A DNA stretch of 19,292 nucleotides from VAZQ01 sp035300505 (GTDB lineage: Bacteria; Pseudomonadota; Alphaproteobacteria; Rhizobiales; Xanthobacteraceae). The stretch is from the NCBI GenBank assembly GCA_035300505.1, contig DATGVJ010000009.1:1-19292 (forward strand), given 5' to 3'. This document shows, in pieces, positions 8,184-16,139 of the stretch; the stretch's first letter is position 1, and each line of letters opens with the position of its first letter. Under the pieces are notes generated by a model. That model searched no databases. It was not told the DNA's origin and saw nothing but the letters and a program-made list of their open reading frames with translations. Position numbers and translations under genes: made by a program.

Positions 8184-8957
8184 ATGTCAGACCCGTCCAA
8201 ATCAGCACGAGACAAACCGCCGCGGCGCAAATCAGGTGAAAGCTCCGGTAAAAGTCCGGAGCACGCCTCCGGCGTGGCCGAACCAGTTCCGCACTATCAC
8301 GGCCATCGCGAGCGACTGCGCCAGCGGTTTCTCGACGGCGGCAGCAACGCGATCACAGACTACGAATTGCTGGAATTAATTCTCTTTCGCGCCATTCCAA
8401 TCCGGGACGTCAAGCCGCTCGCCAAAGAATTGCTGGAAAAATTCGGCTCCTTCGCAGAAGTGATCGCGGCGCCGCCGCACCTCCTGCGCGAGGTGAACGG
8501 TGTCAAAGATGCCGCCATCACGGAATTCAAGATCGTGCATGCGGCCGCCAACAAGATGACACTTGCGGTCGCCAAGACAAAGCTGGCGCTATCGTCCTTC
8601 GCAAGCGTTATCGACTACTGTCATTCCGCACAGGCTTTCGCCGACAAGGAACAATTCCGCATTCTCTTTCTCGACAAGCGCAACCAGCTGATCGCCGACG
8701 AAGTGCAAGGCACCGGCACCGTCGATCATACGCCGGTCTATCCGCGTGAAGTGGTCAAGCGCGCGCTCGAACTTTCAGCCACCGCCGTCATCCTGGTGCA
8801 CAATCACCCCGGCGGCGACCCTACCCCCTCGCGTGCCGACATCGAGATGACACGCGTGATCATAGACGTCGCCAAACCGCTCGGCATCGAGGTGCACGAC
8901 CACATCATCGTCGGCAAGCACGGGCACGCGAGCTTCAAGCAGTTGCGGTTGATCTGA
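8184..8957 (+). CDS. radC: RadC-family JAB-domain protein
   Basis: This 257-residue protein belongs to the RadC (UPF0758) family of putative zinc-dependent proteins with a JAMM metal site. Their role is not settled despite the historical DNA-repair name. Residues 1-35 are a charged, low-complexity leader. A helix-hairpin-helix-like segment (LREVNGVKDA, about 101-110) precedes the JAB domain. The JAMM motif is intact: E173, then H206 and H208 in VHNHPGGDP, and D219. The ATG at 8184 gives the usual family length; upstream sequence only has a weak purine-rich site (GCAGAG). A longer reading frame back to 7896 overlaps the Bug gene and is not believed. It follows the Bug gene by 62 bases on the same strand, but no functional link is evident. 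Confidence 0.92.
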   Translation: MSDPSKSARDKPPRRKSGESSGKSPEHASGVAEPVPHYHGHRERLRQRFLDGGSNAITDYELLELILFRAIPIRDVKPLAKELLEKFGSFAEVIAAPPHLLREVNGVKDAAITEFKIVHAAANKMTLAVAKTKLALSSFASVIDYCHSAQAFADKEQFRILFLDKRNQLIADEVQGTGTVDHTPVYPREVVKRALELSATAVILVHNHPGGDPTPSRADIEMTRVIIDVAKPLGIEVHDHIIVGKHGHASFKQLRLI

Positions 8958-9382
8958 CGTTTCTGCTCCGAATGCAACGCACATTAACCCAATGCTAACT
9001 TTGTTCTGAAAAGAAATACTAAATTTGGGAACCTCTAATACTAACCAATATATCCAATACCCCATAATTCGAGCCACGTCCGAACAGCACAATGCGACTT
9101 CAACCCAAGACAGGGCCTTTTCATCGCCAACCCAATGCTTCGGAAACCTTTCAAAGGCTAATTTCAAAATCGAGCGACTGATCGACGAAAGATCGACCTG
9201 CAAGGATGGCGGCCGGCAAACCGTGATTAATCTGACCGCGTAGTTGCGCTTGTAAAGAGGTGTGCGTTGCCTTCGTATCGGCGGAAGTGCCTTGCTGTCA
9301 GCGACCGGATTGCGTCGCTTGGGGACACTTTAACCCTCCGTGAACTCCCCCCTGCCCTCATCGATCCGATGGTCCAATAGCA
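8958..9382. other. 425-base non-coding region before the hybrid kinase gene
   Basis: The first half, to about 9080, is clearly AT-rich for this window. I see no terminator hairpin after radC, no RNA gene and no credible coding sequence; the 72-codon frame at 9025-9243 has no recognisable family. A short direct repeat (GATCGAC-GAAA-GATCGAC) lies around 9180-9200. The promoter of the hybrid kinase must be here or in radC, but I cannot place -35 and -10 boxes with confidence. Confidence 0.5.
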
Positions 9383-12367
9383 ATGCGCCAATACCCGCCA
9401 ACTCAATTCGCCGTCGACAAAGACATTGCCGGCGCATCTCAATCGCCGGCGCCGCCCGCCACTCCCGCTAAATTGGGCAATTTAACAGCGACGCGCGTTA
9501 GGCCCGTCATTCTTCTCGTTGTCTGTGGTTTCGCGCTGGTAGTCTCGATCATAATTCTCACAACTGCGCTCATTTCTCGTCTGCATAATCACTCTCTAGC
9601 AAATACCGAACGCGAGTTGGAAAACACGGCGCTGATTCTTGCCGAGTATACGGATAGAGCACTGCAATCAATCGAACTTGTGCAAAAGAGCTTCTTGGAC
9701 AGCGTGCAGTCTGTTGGAATTTCTACGAGCGAACAATTCAAGCGCGAAATGTCAAGTAAAGCGATAAATCAACTGTTGCAGGACAAGATTAGTGGCCTGC
9801 CCCATGTCGATGCAATTACAATTATCGACGCTGAGGGGAATCTCATCAACAGCTCGCGCGATTGGCCGTCTCCACCAATCAATATTGCCGACCGGGATCG
9901 ATTCCGTTTGCTCAAAACGGACCCAAAATTGACATGGTCGATTGGGGAAGCGGTACGCAATCGCTTTGCTGGTGATTGGACCGTAAACCTGGCCCGTAAG
10001 GTTGCAGGGCCAAATGGTGAATTTTTGGGCTTGGTTCAGGGGTCGATGCAGCTCTCGTACTTTGAGAAACTGTTCCAAACTATCGTTCTTGGGGAGCAAG
10101 CCTCGATTTCTCTTTTTCGCAATGACGGCATGCTGCTGGTACGATATCCACGCATCGAAACGGCTATCGGACGGCCTCTTACAGATGTGGCCGATGCATT
10201 CGGAGAGCGCGACCACATCACGGTTCGGTTGGTTACCAAATTGACCGGCAATCAGCGTCTGATAGCCGGTCACAAGCTGGCGCATTTTCCACTGTTTGCA
10301 GCCGTTGGCTTGGATGTTGAAGCAGCTCTTTCTGCATGGCGCAATGAGGCAATATTTCTGGCGAGCGCGGGTGGACTTGTGGCCATCGGAGTGACGATTA
10401 TTTTCATTGTCATTGTGCGCAATTCAATGCTCGGACTTAGATGGTCCCAAAGAAGACTTTATGAGCAAAAGCTGCAACTCGATATGGCTCTCGACAATAT
10501 GTCACACGGGATATTGATGTTCGATTCGGAGTCGCGAATTGTCGTCTGCAACAGACGCTACATCGATATGTATGGCCTGTCGCCAGACGTGGTGAAGCCG
10601 GGCTGTACCTTTCGCAATCTCATTGCCCATCGCAAGGAGACTGGAAGCTTCGTGGGAGACGTTGAACAATATTGTTCGGAGGTCAAGGCTCAGATCGACA
10701 GTGGCGAGGCGGCTACTTCCATCGTGACAACCGCCGACGGCCGTTCAATGGAAGTTACCAACCGGCCTTTTTCTGACGGCAGTTGGATCGGAACTCACCA
10801 AGATGTCACCCAGCGAAAACGGCACGAAGCAGCGCTTTCCGAAAGCGAAAAAATGGCGCGAGGCATTATTGACACGGCGCTTGATGCCTTTATTCAGCTC
10901 GACGAGCGAGGCGTCATCGTCGAGTGGAATCCGCAGGCCGAGAAGACATTTGGATGGTCAGACCAGGAGGCAATCGGAAAGCGGCTCGTCGATCTTATCG
11001 TGCCGGAAGCCCATCGAGCTCGCCACAAAGAGGGTGTTTCGCGGTTCCTGCGCACGGGCAAGAGTAACTTGCTTGGAAAGCGCACCGTGATCGATGCTCT
11101 TTGCAAGGACGAAAGGCAGATCAAGGTTGAGCTTGGCATCACCGCACTGCAACGGAATAGCGGCTATGTCTTCAACGGCTTCATCAAGGATTTGACGGAA
11201 AAGCACGCCGCTGATGAACAAATCCGCCAATTCCAGAAGATGGAAGCTATCAGCAATCTGACCGGCGGTCTGGCGCACGATTTCAATAATCTGTTGCTGA
11301 TCATCATCGGCAACTTGGACCTGCTGCAAGAAAACATCCACAACGATTCCGGTGCCGCGCAACAACTCGGCGCGGCTTTGGATGCGAGCTTGCGCGGGGC
11401 AGAATTGACCCGTCAATTGCTCGCGTTTTCCCGCCGCCAGCCATTGCAGCCAAAGATTGTGGATGTCGGCCAAGTCATAACAAAAACCTCGAAATTGCTG
11501 GCTCGGACATTGGGCGGAAATATCAATATCGATCTTCGATTGGCTACCGAAACACCGGGGCTGCTGATCGACGAAACCCAGTTTGAAGCTGCAATCATCA
11601 ATCTCGCGGTCAATGCCCGTGATGCAATGTCAAACGGAGGAACGTTGACTATTGAGAGCGGCATGTCGCGTCTCGGTGCGGATGAGACATTACTGGGCTC
11701 GGGACGCGCTCCCGGCAAGTACACGGTTGTTGAGGTGCGCGACACGGGAGCCGGGATGCCGCCGGATGTGGCTGCCCGCATTTTTGAGCCGTTCTTCACA
11801 ACCAAGGATACAGGGAAGGGAACCGGCCTCGGCCTGAGCATGGTGTACGGGTTCATCAAGCAGTCGGGGGGCTACATCGGAGTCGAAAGCGAAGTAGGAA
11901 AGGGTACCGCTGTCAAATTGTATCTGCCGTGCGCGGCGACCACTGTACAGCCGGCGGAAGACACCGTGTTATTGCAAGCCGCTTCTATCCGCCCAAGCGG
12001 CGCAGTGATATTGGCCGTTGACGATAATCCGGATGTCCGCACGACCGCAGTCAAAAACTTGAAAGCCCTCGGATATCAGGTGTTGGAAGCCGATTGCGCA
12101 AACCGCGCTTTGGAAGAGCTGGACAGGGGCACAAGAATCGATCTGTTGTTCACGGATATCATCATGCCCGGTGGAATCAATGGCAACGAACTTGCCAAAT
12201 TGGCTCGGATCAAGCGCCCCGGACTTAAAGTCCTCTACACGTCAGGATTTCCCGGAACGCAGTTAGGCGGCACCGTGGAAATCGAGGCGGATGCGCCTTT
12301 GCTCAACAAACCGTATCGGAGGAACGATTTAGCCAAGTTGATCGCGGAGGTTTTGGCCGCCGCATGA
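9383..12367 (+). CDS. Membrane hybrid sensor histidine kinase with receiver domain
   Basis: This 994-residue hybrid histidine kinase spans the inner membrane. Order by eye: proline-rich N-terminus, transmembrane helix about 43-65, Cache-like periplasmic sensor about 66-322, second helix about 323-346, PAS_7-type PAS about 365-482, second PAS about 488-605, HisKA about 617-685, HATPase about 730-850, receiver about 874-990. The phospho-accepting histidine is H632 in GGLAHDFNNLL. The N-box contains NLAVNARDAM, and the G-boxes are DTGAGMP and GKGTGLGLSM. In the receiver, D880 and D881 form the acidic pocket, D925 (LLFTDIIMP) is the phosphorylation site and K976 the conserved lysine. No DNA-binding output or partner regulator is adjacent. 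The ATG at 9383 lacks an obvious ribosome-binding site, so the start is less certain than the rest. The gene is noticeably less GC-rich than the genes at 13598-19039. Confidence 0.93.
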   Translation: MRQYPPTQFAVDKDIAGASQSPAPPATPAKLGNLTATRVRPVILLVVCGFALVVSIIILTTALISRLHNHSLANTERELENTALILAEYTDRALQSIELVQKSFLDSVQSVGISTSEQFKREMSSKAINQLLQDKISGLPHVDAITIIDAEGNLINSSRDWPSPPINIADRDRFRLLKTDPKLTWSIGEAVRNRFAGDWTVNLARKVAGPNGEFLGLVQGSMQLSYFEKLFQTIVLGEQASISLFRNDGMLLVRYPRIETAIGRPLTDVADAFGERDHITVRLVTKLTGNQRLIAGHKLAHFPLFAAVGLDVEAALSAWRNEAIFLASAGGLVAIGVTIIFIVIVRNSMLGLRWSQRRLYEQKLQLDMALDNMSHGILMFDSESRIVVCNRRYIDMYGLSPDVVKPGCTFRNLIAHRKETGSFVGDVEQYCSEVKAQIDSGEAATSIVTTADGRSMEVTNRPFSDGSWIGTHQDVTQRKRHEAALSESEKMARGIIDTALDAFIQLDERGVIVEWNPQAEKTFGWSDQEAIGKRLVDLIVPEAHRARHKEGVSRFLRTGKSNLLGKRTVIDALCKDERQIKVELGITALQRNSGYVFNGFIKDLTEKHAADEQIRQFQKMEAISNLTGGLAHDFNNLLLIIIGNLDLLQENIHNDSGAAQQLGAALDASLRGAELTRQLLAFSRRQPLQPKIVDVGQVITKTSKLLARTLGGNINIDLRLATETPGLLIDETQFEAAIINLAVNARDAMSNGGTLTIESGMSRLGADETLLGSGRAPGKYTVVEVRDTGAGMPPDVAARIFEPFFTTKDTGKGTGLGLSMVYGFIKQSGGYIGVESEVGKGTAVKLYLPCAATTVQPAEDTVLLQAASIRPSGAVILAVDDNPDVRTTAVKNLKALGYQVLEADCANRALEELDRGTRIDLLFTDIIMPGGINGNELAKLARIKRPGLKVLYTSGFPGTQLGGTVEIEADAPLLNKPYRRNDLAKLIAEVLAAA

Positions 12368-12407
12368 ACGTGATGACTGTCACATGGATGGAAGCCCATG
12401 CGGATCA

Positions 12408-13046
12408 TCATGCGAGCACTTCAATATTCCAGCCTCGACTTCTCGCCGACTCGACAAGATAATACTTTGTCCAGGCCGGAATCGGAGACTGTAGCTTGAC
12501 GGCAATTCCATCACTATGTGCTATGCACTGCGCAACGACTCGGCCATTGAAAGCCGCTGGATCAGTCGACTGTACCGTGTTGTCAAAAACAATAGCGCGG
12601 TCTGTTCGTTCCACCATATCGGGAAGCATGCCCATGGTACGTTGTTATCGGGCAATGACACGATCCTCGGGCACATCGTGTCCGCCAAGTTGCACGCGTG
12701 TCCGAACGCGTTCGACGTTGATATCGGGGTTATCAATACCAACAAATAACAAAGTTATTTCGAAGCCTGTCGCACGGGCCGCCTCTAACTCACCAAGCTT
12801 GCTCGGGTGTGAAAATACGGTCTCATATGAGAAATTCTTCCGGGCAACAATCGCTTCTTGGCGCCACTGGGTAGTGAGGGCCTGTGCCCGCCGGACGCGA
12901 TCCTCATAAGACCCCTCCAGAGTCGCCGCAGTATCGTCAGGATTGATGTAAGCCCCGAAGTCGTAACCACGCTTCTGAAGTGATCGAGTAAGCGATGTTT
13001 TTCCCGACCCGTTGGGCCCGGCAATCACGATCAGCCGCGGTCGCAT
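12408..13046 (-). pseudogene. Zeta-toxin-type kinase split by an in-frame stop
   Basis: This is a small P-loop kinase of the zeta-toxin family, the toxin half of a toxin-antitoxin pair. From the ATG at 13046 it begins MRPRLIVIAGPNGSGKTSLT, with Walker A at residues 9-17 (K16), then INPDD (35-39), ETVFSHPSK (75-83) and GGHDVPEDRV (121-130). Codon 134 is TAA (12645-12647). Beyond it the same frame stays open to a TGA at 12408, giving 212 codons in total, and reads QRTMGMLPDMVERTDRAIVF, as the family's C-terminal part does. A single-base change (TAT or TAC to TAA) at a position normally Tyr explains this. Unless the stop is read through or is a sequence error, the toxin is truncated to 133 residues. 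It lies 27 bases after the antitoxin, on the same strand. Confidence 0.85.
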
Positions 13047-13047
13047 T

Positions 13048-13093
13048 TATTCATCGCGCGATACCGCGAATATTCATCGCGCGATACCGCGAA
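13048..13093. repeat. Perfect 23-bp tandem duplication at the toxin/antitoxin junction
   Basis: Units 13048-13070 and 13071-13093 are identical, with no spacer. Each contains the palindrome ATCGCGCGAT. On the minus strand the first unit encodes the last codons and TGA stop of the antitoxin, and the second lies between that stop and the toxin ATG. With one unit, stop and toxin start would be 4 bases apart; with two they are 27 apart. The pattern fits a recent slippage duplication. Confidence 0.95.
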
Positions 13094-13340
13094 CTCGTTT
13101 ATGTTGATTTGGAGGTGAACTGCCGTGGTCGGGTGCCCCTGATGACTCAACCGTTTCCAGCGGGACCGCGTCGCCCAGAATTTCAACTCTACCATCGGGA
13201 TGCCTTTTGACGATCTTTTCCCCATCCCGTCCGACCACCGCCACACCAGCCTTGAGGGCGGATTGCGACGCATCAAACCACGCCTCGGCCGCCAGACGGT
13301 CTAGTTCTTCAAGGCTCAGGTCAGCAACGTGTTTAGTCAT
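13074..13340 (-). CDS. Antitoxin partner of the zeta-type toxin
   Basis: This 88-residue protein is read as the antitoxin of the downstream zeta-type kinase because of its size, position and orientation. Such toxins are commonly preceded by a small gene of this sort. It begins MTKHVADLSLEELDRLAAEAW, a probable helical region, continues with a short beta-rich stretch (VAVVGRDGEKIVKRHPDGRVEIL) and ends in a basic tail. I know of no solved function for this exact family. The ATG at 13340 is chosen because a strong promoter ends only 7 bases upstream, so the mRNA would be leaderless; a TTG at 13385 lies upstream of the promoter's -35 and is unlikely. The frame is intact, in contrast to the toxin. 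Confidence 0.75.
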   Translation of the reverse strand: MTKHVADLSLEELDRLAAEAWFDASQSALKAGVAVVGRDGEKIVKRHPDGRVEILGDAVPLETVESSGAPDHGSSPPNQHKRVRGIAR

Positions 13341-13347
13341 AAAAGCA

Positions 13348-13375
13348 AGTATATCAACACGCTCATTATTGGCAA
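13348..13375 (-). promoter_or_regulatory. Sigma-70-like promoter of the antitoxin, leaderless
   Basis: On the minus strand TTGCCA (13375-13370) and TATACT (13353-13348) are separated by 16 bases, a good match to TTGACA/TATAAT. Only 7 bases separate the -10 from the antitoxin ATG, so transcription should start at or next to the start codon. No ribosome-binding site is present, which is consistent with this. Confidence 0.65.
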
Positions 13376-13386
13376 TACACGCCAAT
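13368..13386. promoter_or_regulatory. Inverted repeat over the -35, candidate autoregulatory operator
   Basis: ATTGGC and GCCAAT are perfect 6-base arms separated by 7 bases, and the repeat covers most of the -35 element of the antitoxin promoter. Toxin-antitoxin operons are often repressed by their own antitoxin at such sites. That use here is inference. Confidence 0.45.
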
Positions 13387-13429
13387 TCGTTTCGTGGCCG
13401 ATCGCATAAGTGACGCTTTCATGCTTTTC

Positions 13430-13521
13430 CCGGGTTTCGCCATCAGCGCTTTTACGCGCGTCCATAAGGGCGTAAACGCCCGTCTGCGACGGGCTACGGA
13501 CGCGCTTGGGGCTCAACCCGG
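13430..13521. repeat. Structured intergenic repeat, copy B
   Basis: The outer arms CCGGGTT (13430-13436) and AACCCGG (13515-13521) enclose a second perfect 8-base stem, GCGCGTCC (13456-13463) with GGACGCGC (13498-13505). Inside are two mutually exclusive hairpins: GGGCGT-aa-ACGCCC (13468-13481) and GCCCGT-ctgcg-ACGGGC (13478-13494). The outer sequences GGGTTTCGC and GCTCAACCC match those at 6118-6157 and 19055-19087. It fills most of the gap between the antitoxin and the next operon. Confidence 0.65.
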
Positions 13522-13597
13522 ACTAGGAGAATCGACAATTCCTTAACCGATCGCCTATGACGGCTGGCCCGTAGCTCCCACTTCTTGGAGTACCAAA

Positions 13598-14401
13598 ATG
13601 CCGATGATCAAGGCCGGGAACTTCGACCTGGAATATTCCGACACAGGGTCCGGACCCGCCGTCATCTTGGTGCATAGTTCCGCAAGCGGTCTTCGCCAGT
13701 GGCGGCGGTTGACGGAAACTTTGGCAACCCGCTACCGCGTGATCGCCGTCAACCTGTTCGGTTACGGCAAGACCACGCCCTGGCCCAGCACACGGGCGCT
13801 TCGCGCCGCCGATCAGGCGGGGCTTGTAGCGGCCGTGGCCGGTTTGGCCTCCGGGCCCGTCGCGCTCGTCGGCCATTCTCTCGGAGGAGCAGTTGCGCTG
13901 GAGGCTGCGGCCCAGCTTTCCGATCGTGTCCGTGTGCTGGTGGCATTCGAGCCGATCCTGTTCGGCACCTTGAAAGAGCACCGCCCCGGGGCAGCCTATG
14001 ACGAGGTCGCAGATCTTTCGCGCCGCTTCACTGTATTGGCGCGCGCCGGCGACTGGAACGCGGCCGGTGAATGTTTCATCGACTATTGGGGGGCGTCAGG
14101 TACATGGGCCGCCATGCCCGAAGAACGACGGCAGAATACGATGGCCATGCTGTCGCCCGTGCTGCATGAATGGGACATGGCGACGACCGGCTCGCGGACG
14201 CTTGCCGATTGGCGCACGATCTCCGCACCGGTCCATCTCATCCGCGCCGCAGATACGCGCGCACCCACGCGCGAGATTGTGCAACTGCTGGCCAAAACCT
14301 ATCCCAATTGGCGCGTGCACGAAGTATCCTCCGGCGGTCACATGGCGCCGGTCACGCGGCCCGACCTCGTCAATCCGTTGATTGCGGGTGTGATTGAATG
14401 A
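13598..14401 (+). CDS. Alpha/beta-fold hydrolase
   Basis: This is a 267-residue hydrolase of the alpha/beta fold with no signal peptide, so probably cytosolic. A complete catalytic triad can be read: Ser94 in GHSLGG, Asp219 in RAADTRAP and His248 in SGGHMAPV. HSSASGLRQW (26-35) supplies the oxyanion-hole strand. Length and layout resemble esterases, C-C bond hydrolases and related enzymes; nothing fixes the reaction. GGAG about 7 bases before the ATG at 13598 supports the start, and a second Met at residue 3 is a trivial alternative. It is the first gene of a plus-strand run and ends 27 bases before the amidase, so the two are probably cotranscribed. Ester or amide substrates shared with the exported amidase are possible but unproven. 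Confidence 0.88.
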   Translation: MPMIKAGNFDLEYSDTGSGPAVILVHSSASGLRQWRRLTETLATRYRVIAVNLFGYGKTTPWPSTRALRAADQAGLVAAVAGLASGPVALVGHSLGGAVALEAAAQLSDRVRVLVAFEPILFGTLKEHRPGAAYDEVADLSRRFTVLARAGDWNAAGECFIDYWGASGTWAAMPEERRQNTMAMLSPVLHEWDMATTGSRTLADWRTISAPVHLIRAADTRAPTREIVQLLAKTYPNWRVHEVSSGGHMAPVTRPDLVNPLIAGVIE

Positions 14402-14428
14402 GAGCGTCAGGAACGCCAGGAGAATCTG

Positions 14429-16138
14429 ATGGCAAAGTTACCGTCGATGGAGTGGCTTGGCGCAGCGGCCATCTCAGCCGCCATTATCGCCACGCCCGCC
14501 TTGGCCGCGGAGGTTTGTGTCGAGAATGCAAACGTAGGCGACCTGCAGGAAGCGGTACGCACGGGCCAAACGACAACAGCCCAACTGGTGCGTGCCTACA
14601 CGGCACGCATCGAGGCCTATGATCGTGCCGGCCCGGGTCTCAATGCGGTACGCGAGCTAAATCCGGATGCGCCGGCGATCGCGGCGGCTATCGACGCCAC
14701 CGCATCACGCACTCCCACCAATGCCCGCCGGCCGCTCGAGGGCATCTCGGTTCTGCTCAAAGACAATATTGCGACCGGCGACGCGCAGCATACGACCGCC
14801 GGTTCGCTGGCGCTCGCAGACGCCTATGCGCAGCGCGACGCGACGGTCGTTCGACTGCTGCGCGAAGCGGGCGCAGTCATTCTCGGCAAGGCGAACCTCA
14901 CCGAATTTGCCAATGTTCTCGCGGTCGAAATGCCGCCCGGCTATTCCTCGCTGGGCGGCCAGGTCAAAAATCCCTTCGCGCCGGAATTGGACGCCTCGGG
15001 CGTACCGATCGTGTCGCCGGGCGGATCGAGTTCGGGTTCGGCGGTCGCGATCGCGGCTGGGTTCGCGACCGTGGCGATCGGCACCGAGACCTCGGGCTCA
15101 CTGCTTTCGCCGGCCAGCCAGAATGGTGTGGTCACCGTCAAGCCGACAGTCGGACTGATCAGTCGCGCCGGCATCGTTCCGATCAGTTTCAGTCAAGACA
15201 CGGCAGGGCCGCTCACCCGCACGGTGCGCGATGCCGCAATCATGCTCAACGTTCTTGCCGTGCCCGATCCGCTCGACGGCGCGACGCGCGATCTCAAACG
15301 CCCGGCAGACTATACGAGCGCGCTCGATCGCAATGGCCTGCGGGGGGCCCGCATCGGTATCCCGAGCGATCCGGCCGACCGCGCCAACGACGTCTATTAT
15401 GGGCCGCTGGCGCTGCGCGCCGCCACCGTGATGCGCGATTCCATCGCCGCGCTGGAAGCTGCCGGCGCCACGCTGGTTCATGCCAACATACCAACCATCG
15501 GCTGGATGGGCGGTCCCGGAACCGACATGCCGGTGCTCAATCTCAACCCGGAAAGCCCGACCCTGTATCAACCTGAACCGCTTCCCATCGTCTATCTCTA
15601 CGAACTCAAGCCCAGCCTCAACGCCTATCTGCGCGATTGGGCCAGGGGCACCCGCATGCGCACGATGGCGGACATCATCGCCTTCAACGCCGCCAATGCG
15701 GCCCGCACGCTGCGCTTCGGCCAGGATATCTTCCTCGCCTCGGAAGCGTCCGAGGGCATCGAGGCGATCGAATATATCGCGGCGCGACGCATGGACATCC
15801 GCGCGACCCGCACGCGCGGGATCGACGCCTATATGGACGAGTACAAGCTCGACGCCATCCTGTTTCCGAGCAATCTGGGCGCCGCCATTGCGGCCAAGGC
15901 CGGCTATCCAAGCGTCCAGGTGCCGGCCGGAATGGTGGTCGGAGTTGGATCGCGCGGCACATTCGAAACGCCGTTCGGCGCGACCTTCACCGGCCGCGCC
16001 TGGAGCGAGCCTTTGTTGCTGCGCCTCGCCTACGCGTTCGAACAAGCCATGCTGGCGCGCCGAGTGCCGCCCGGCCTGCCGCCGCTCGATCCTGCCTGCG
16101 TGGCGAATGCCAATCCGGCTGCCGCGGGCGACCCGTAA
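14429..16138 (+). CDS. Exported amidase-signature hydrolase
   Basis: This 569-residue enzyme of the amidase-signature family hydrolyses an amide bond, releasing an amine or ammonia. A signal peptide (MAKLPSMEWLGAAAISAAII, cleavage probably after ALA near residue 27) suggests a periplasmic location. The Ser-cisSer-Lys triad is intact: K111 in GISVLLKDNI, S200 in SPGGSSSGSAVA and S224 in GTETSGSLLSP. The segment SRAGIVPISFSQDTAGP resembles bacterial peptide amidases, which cleave C-terminal amides; that resemblance is from memory and would need a search. It is longer than the usual 470-500 residues, mainly in the second half. AGGAG about 7 bases upstream fixes the ATG at 14429. The stop is one base before the pentapeptide-repeat gene, so those two are probably translationally coupled. 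Confidence 0.92.
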   Translation: MAKLPSMEWLGAAAISAAIIATPALAAEVCVENANVGDLQEAVRTGQTTTAQLVRAYTARIEAYDRAGPGLNAVRELNPDAPAIAAAIDATASRTPTNARRPLEGISVLLKDNIATGDAQHTTAGSLALADAYAQRDATVVRLLREAGAVILGKANLTEFANVLAVEMPPGYSSLGGQVKNPFAPELDASGVPIVSPGGSSSGSAVAIAAGFATVAIGTETSGSLLSPASQNGVVTVKPTVGLISRAGIVPISFSQDTAGPLTRTVRDAAIMLNVLAVPDPLDGATRDLKRPADYTSALDRNGLRGARIGIPSDPADRANDVYYGPLALRAATVMRDSIAALEAAGATLVHANIPTIGWMGGPGTDMPVLNLNPESPTLYQPEPLPIVYLYELKPSLNAYLRDWARGTRMRTMADIIAFNAANAARTLRFGQDIFLASEASEGIEAIEYIAARRMDIRATRTRGIDAYMDEYKLDAILFPSNLGAAIAAKAGYPSVQVPAGMVVGVGSRGTFETPFGATFTGRAWSEPLLLRLAYAFEQAMLARRVPPGLPPLDPACVANANPAAAGDP

Positions 16139-16139
16139 T

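Noticed and set aside
9025..9243. 72-codon plus-strand frame between radC and the hybrid kinase
   Set aside because: Composition is like the surrounding AT-rich spacer, with no ribosome-binding site or family resemblance.
12496..12909. 137-codon plus-strand frame across the zeta toxin
   Set aside because: Antisense to the kinase motifs; the minus strand encodes Walker A and the zeta signature.
13048..13093. Tandem 23-bp units as a CRISPR-like array
   Set aside because: The units abut directly with no spacer and there are only two; no cas genes are present.
13444..13521. Cloverleaf-like fold as a tRNA
   Set aside because: No T-loop or D-loop consensus, no anticodon arm of the right size, and the inner hairpins compete with each other.
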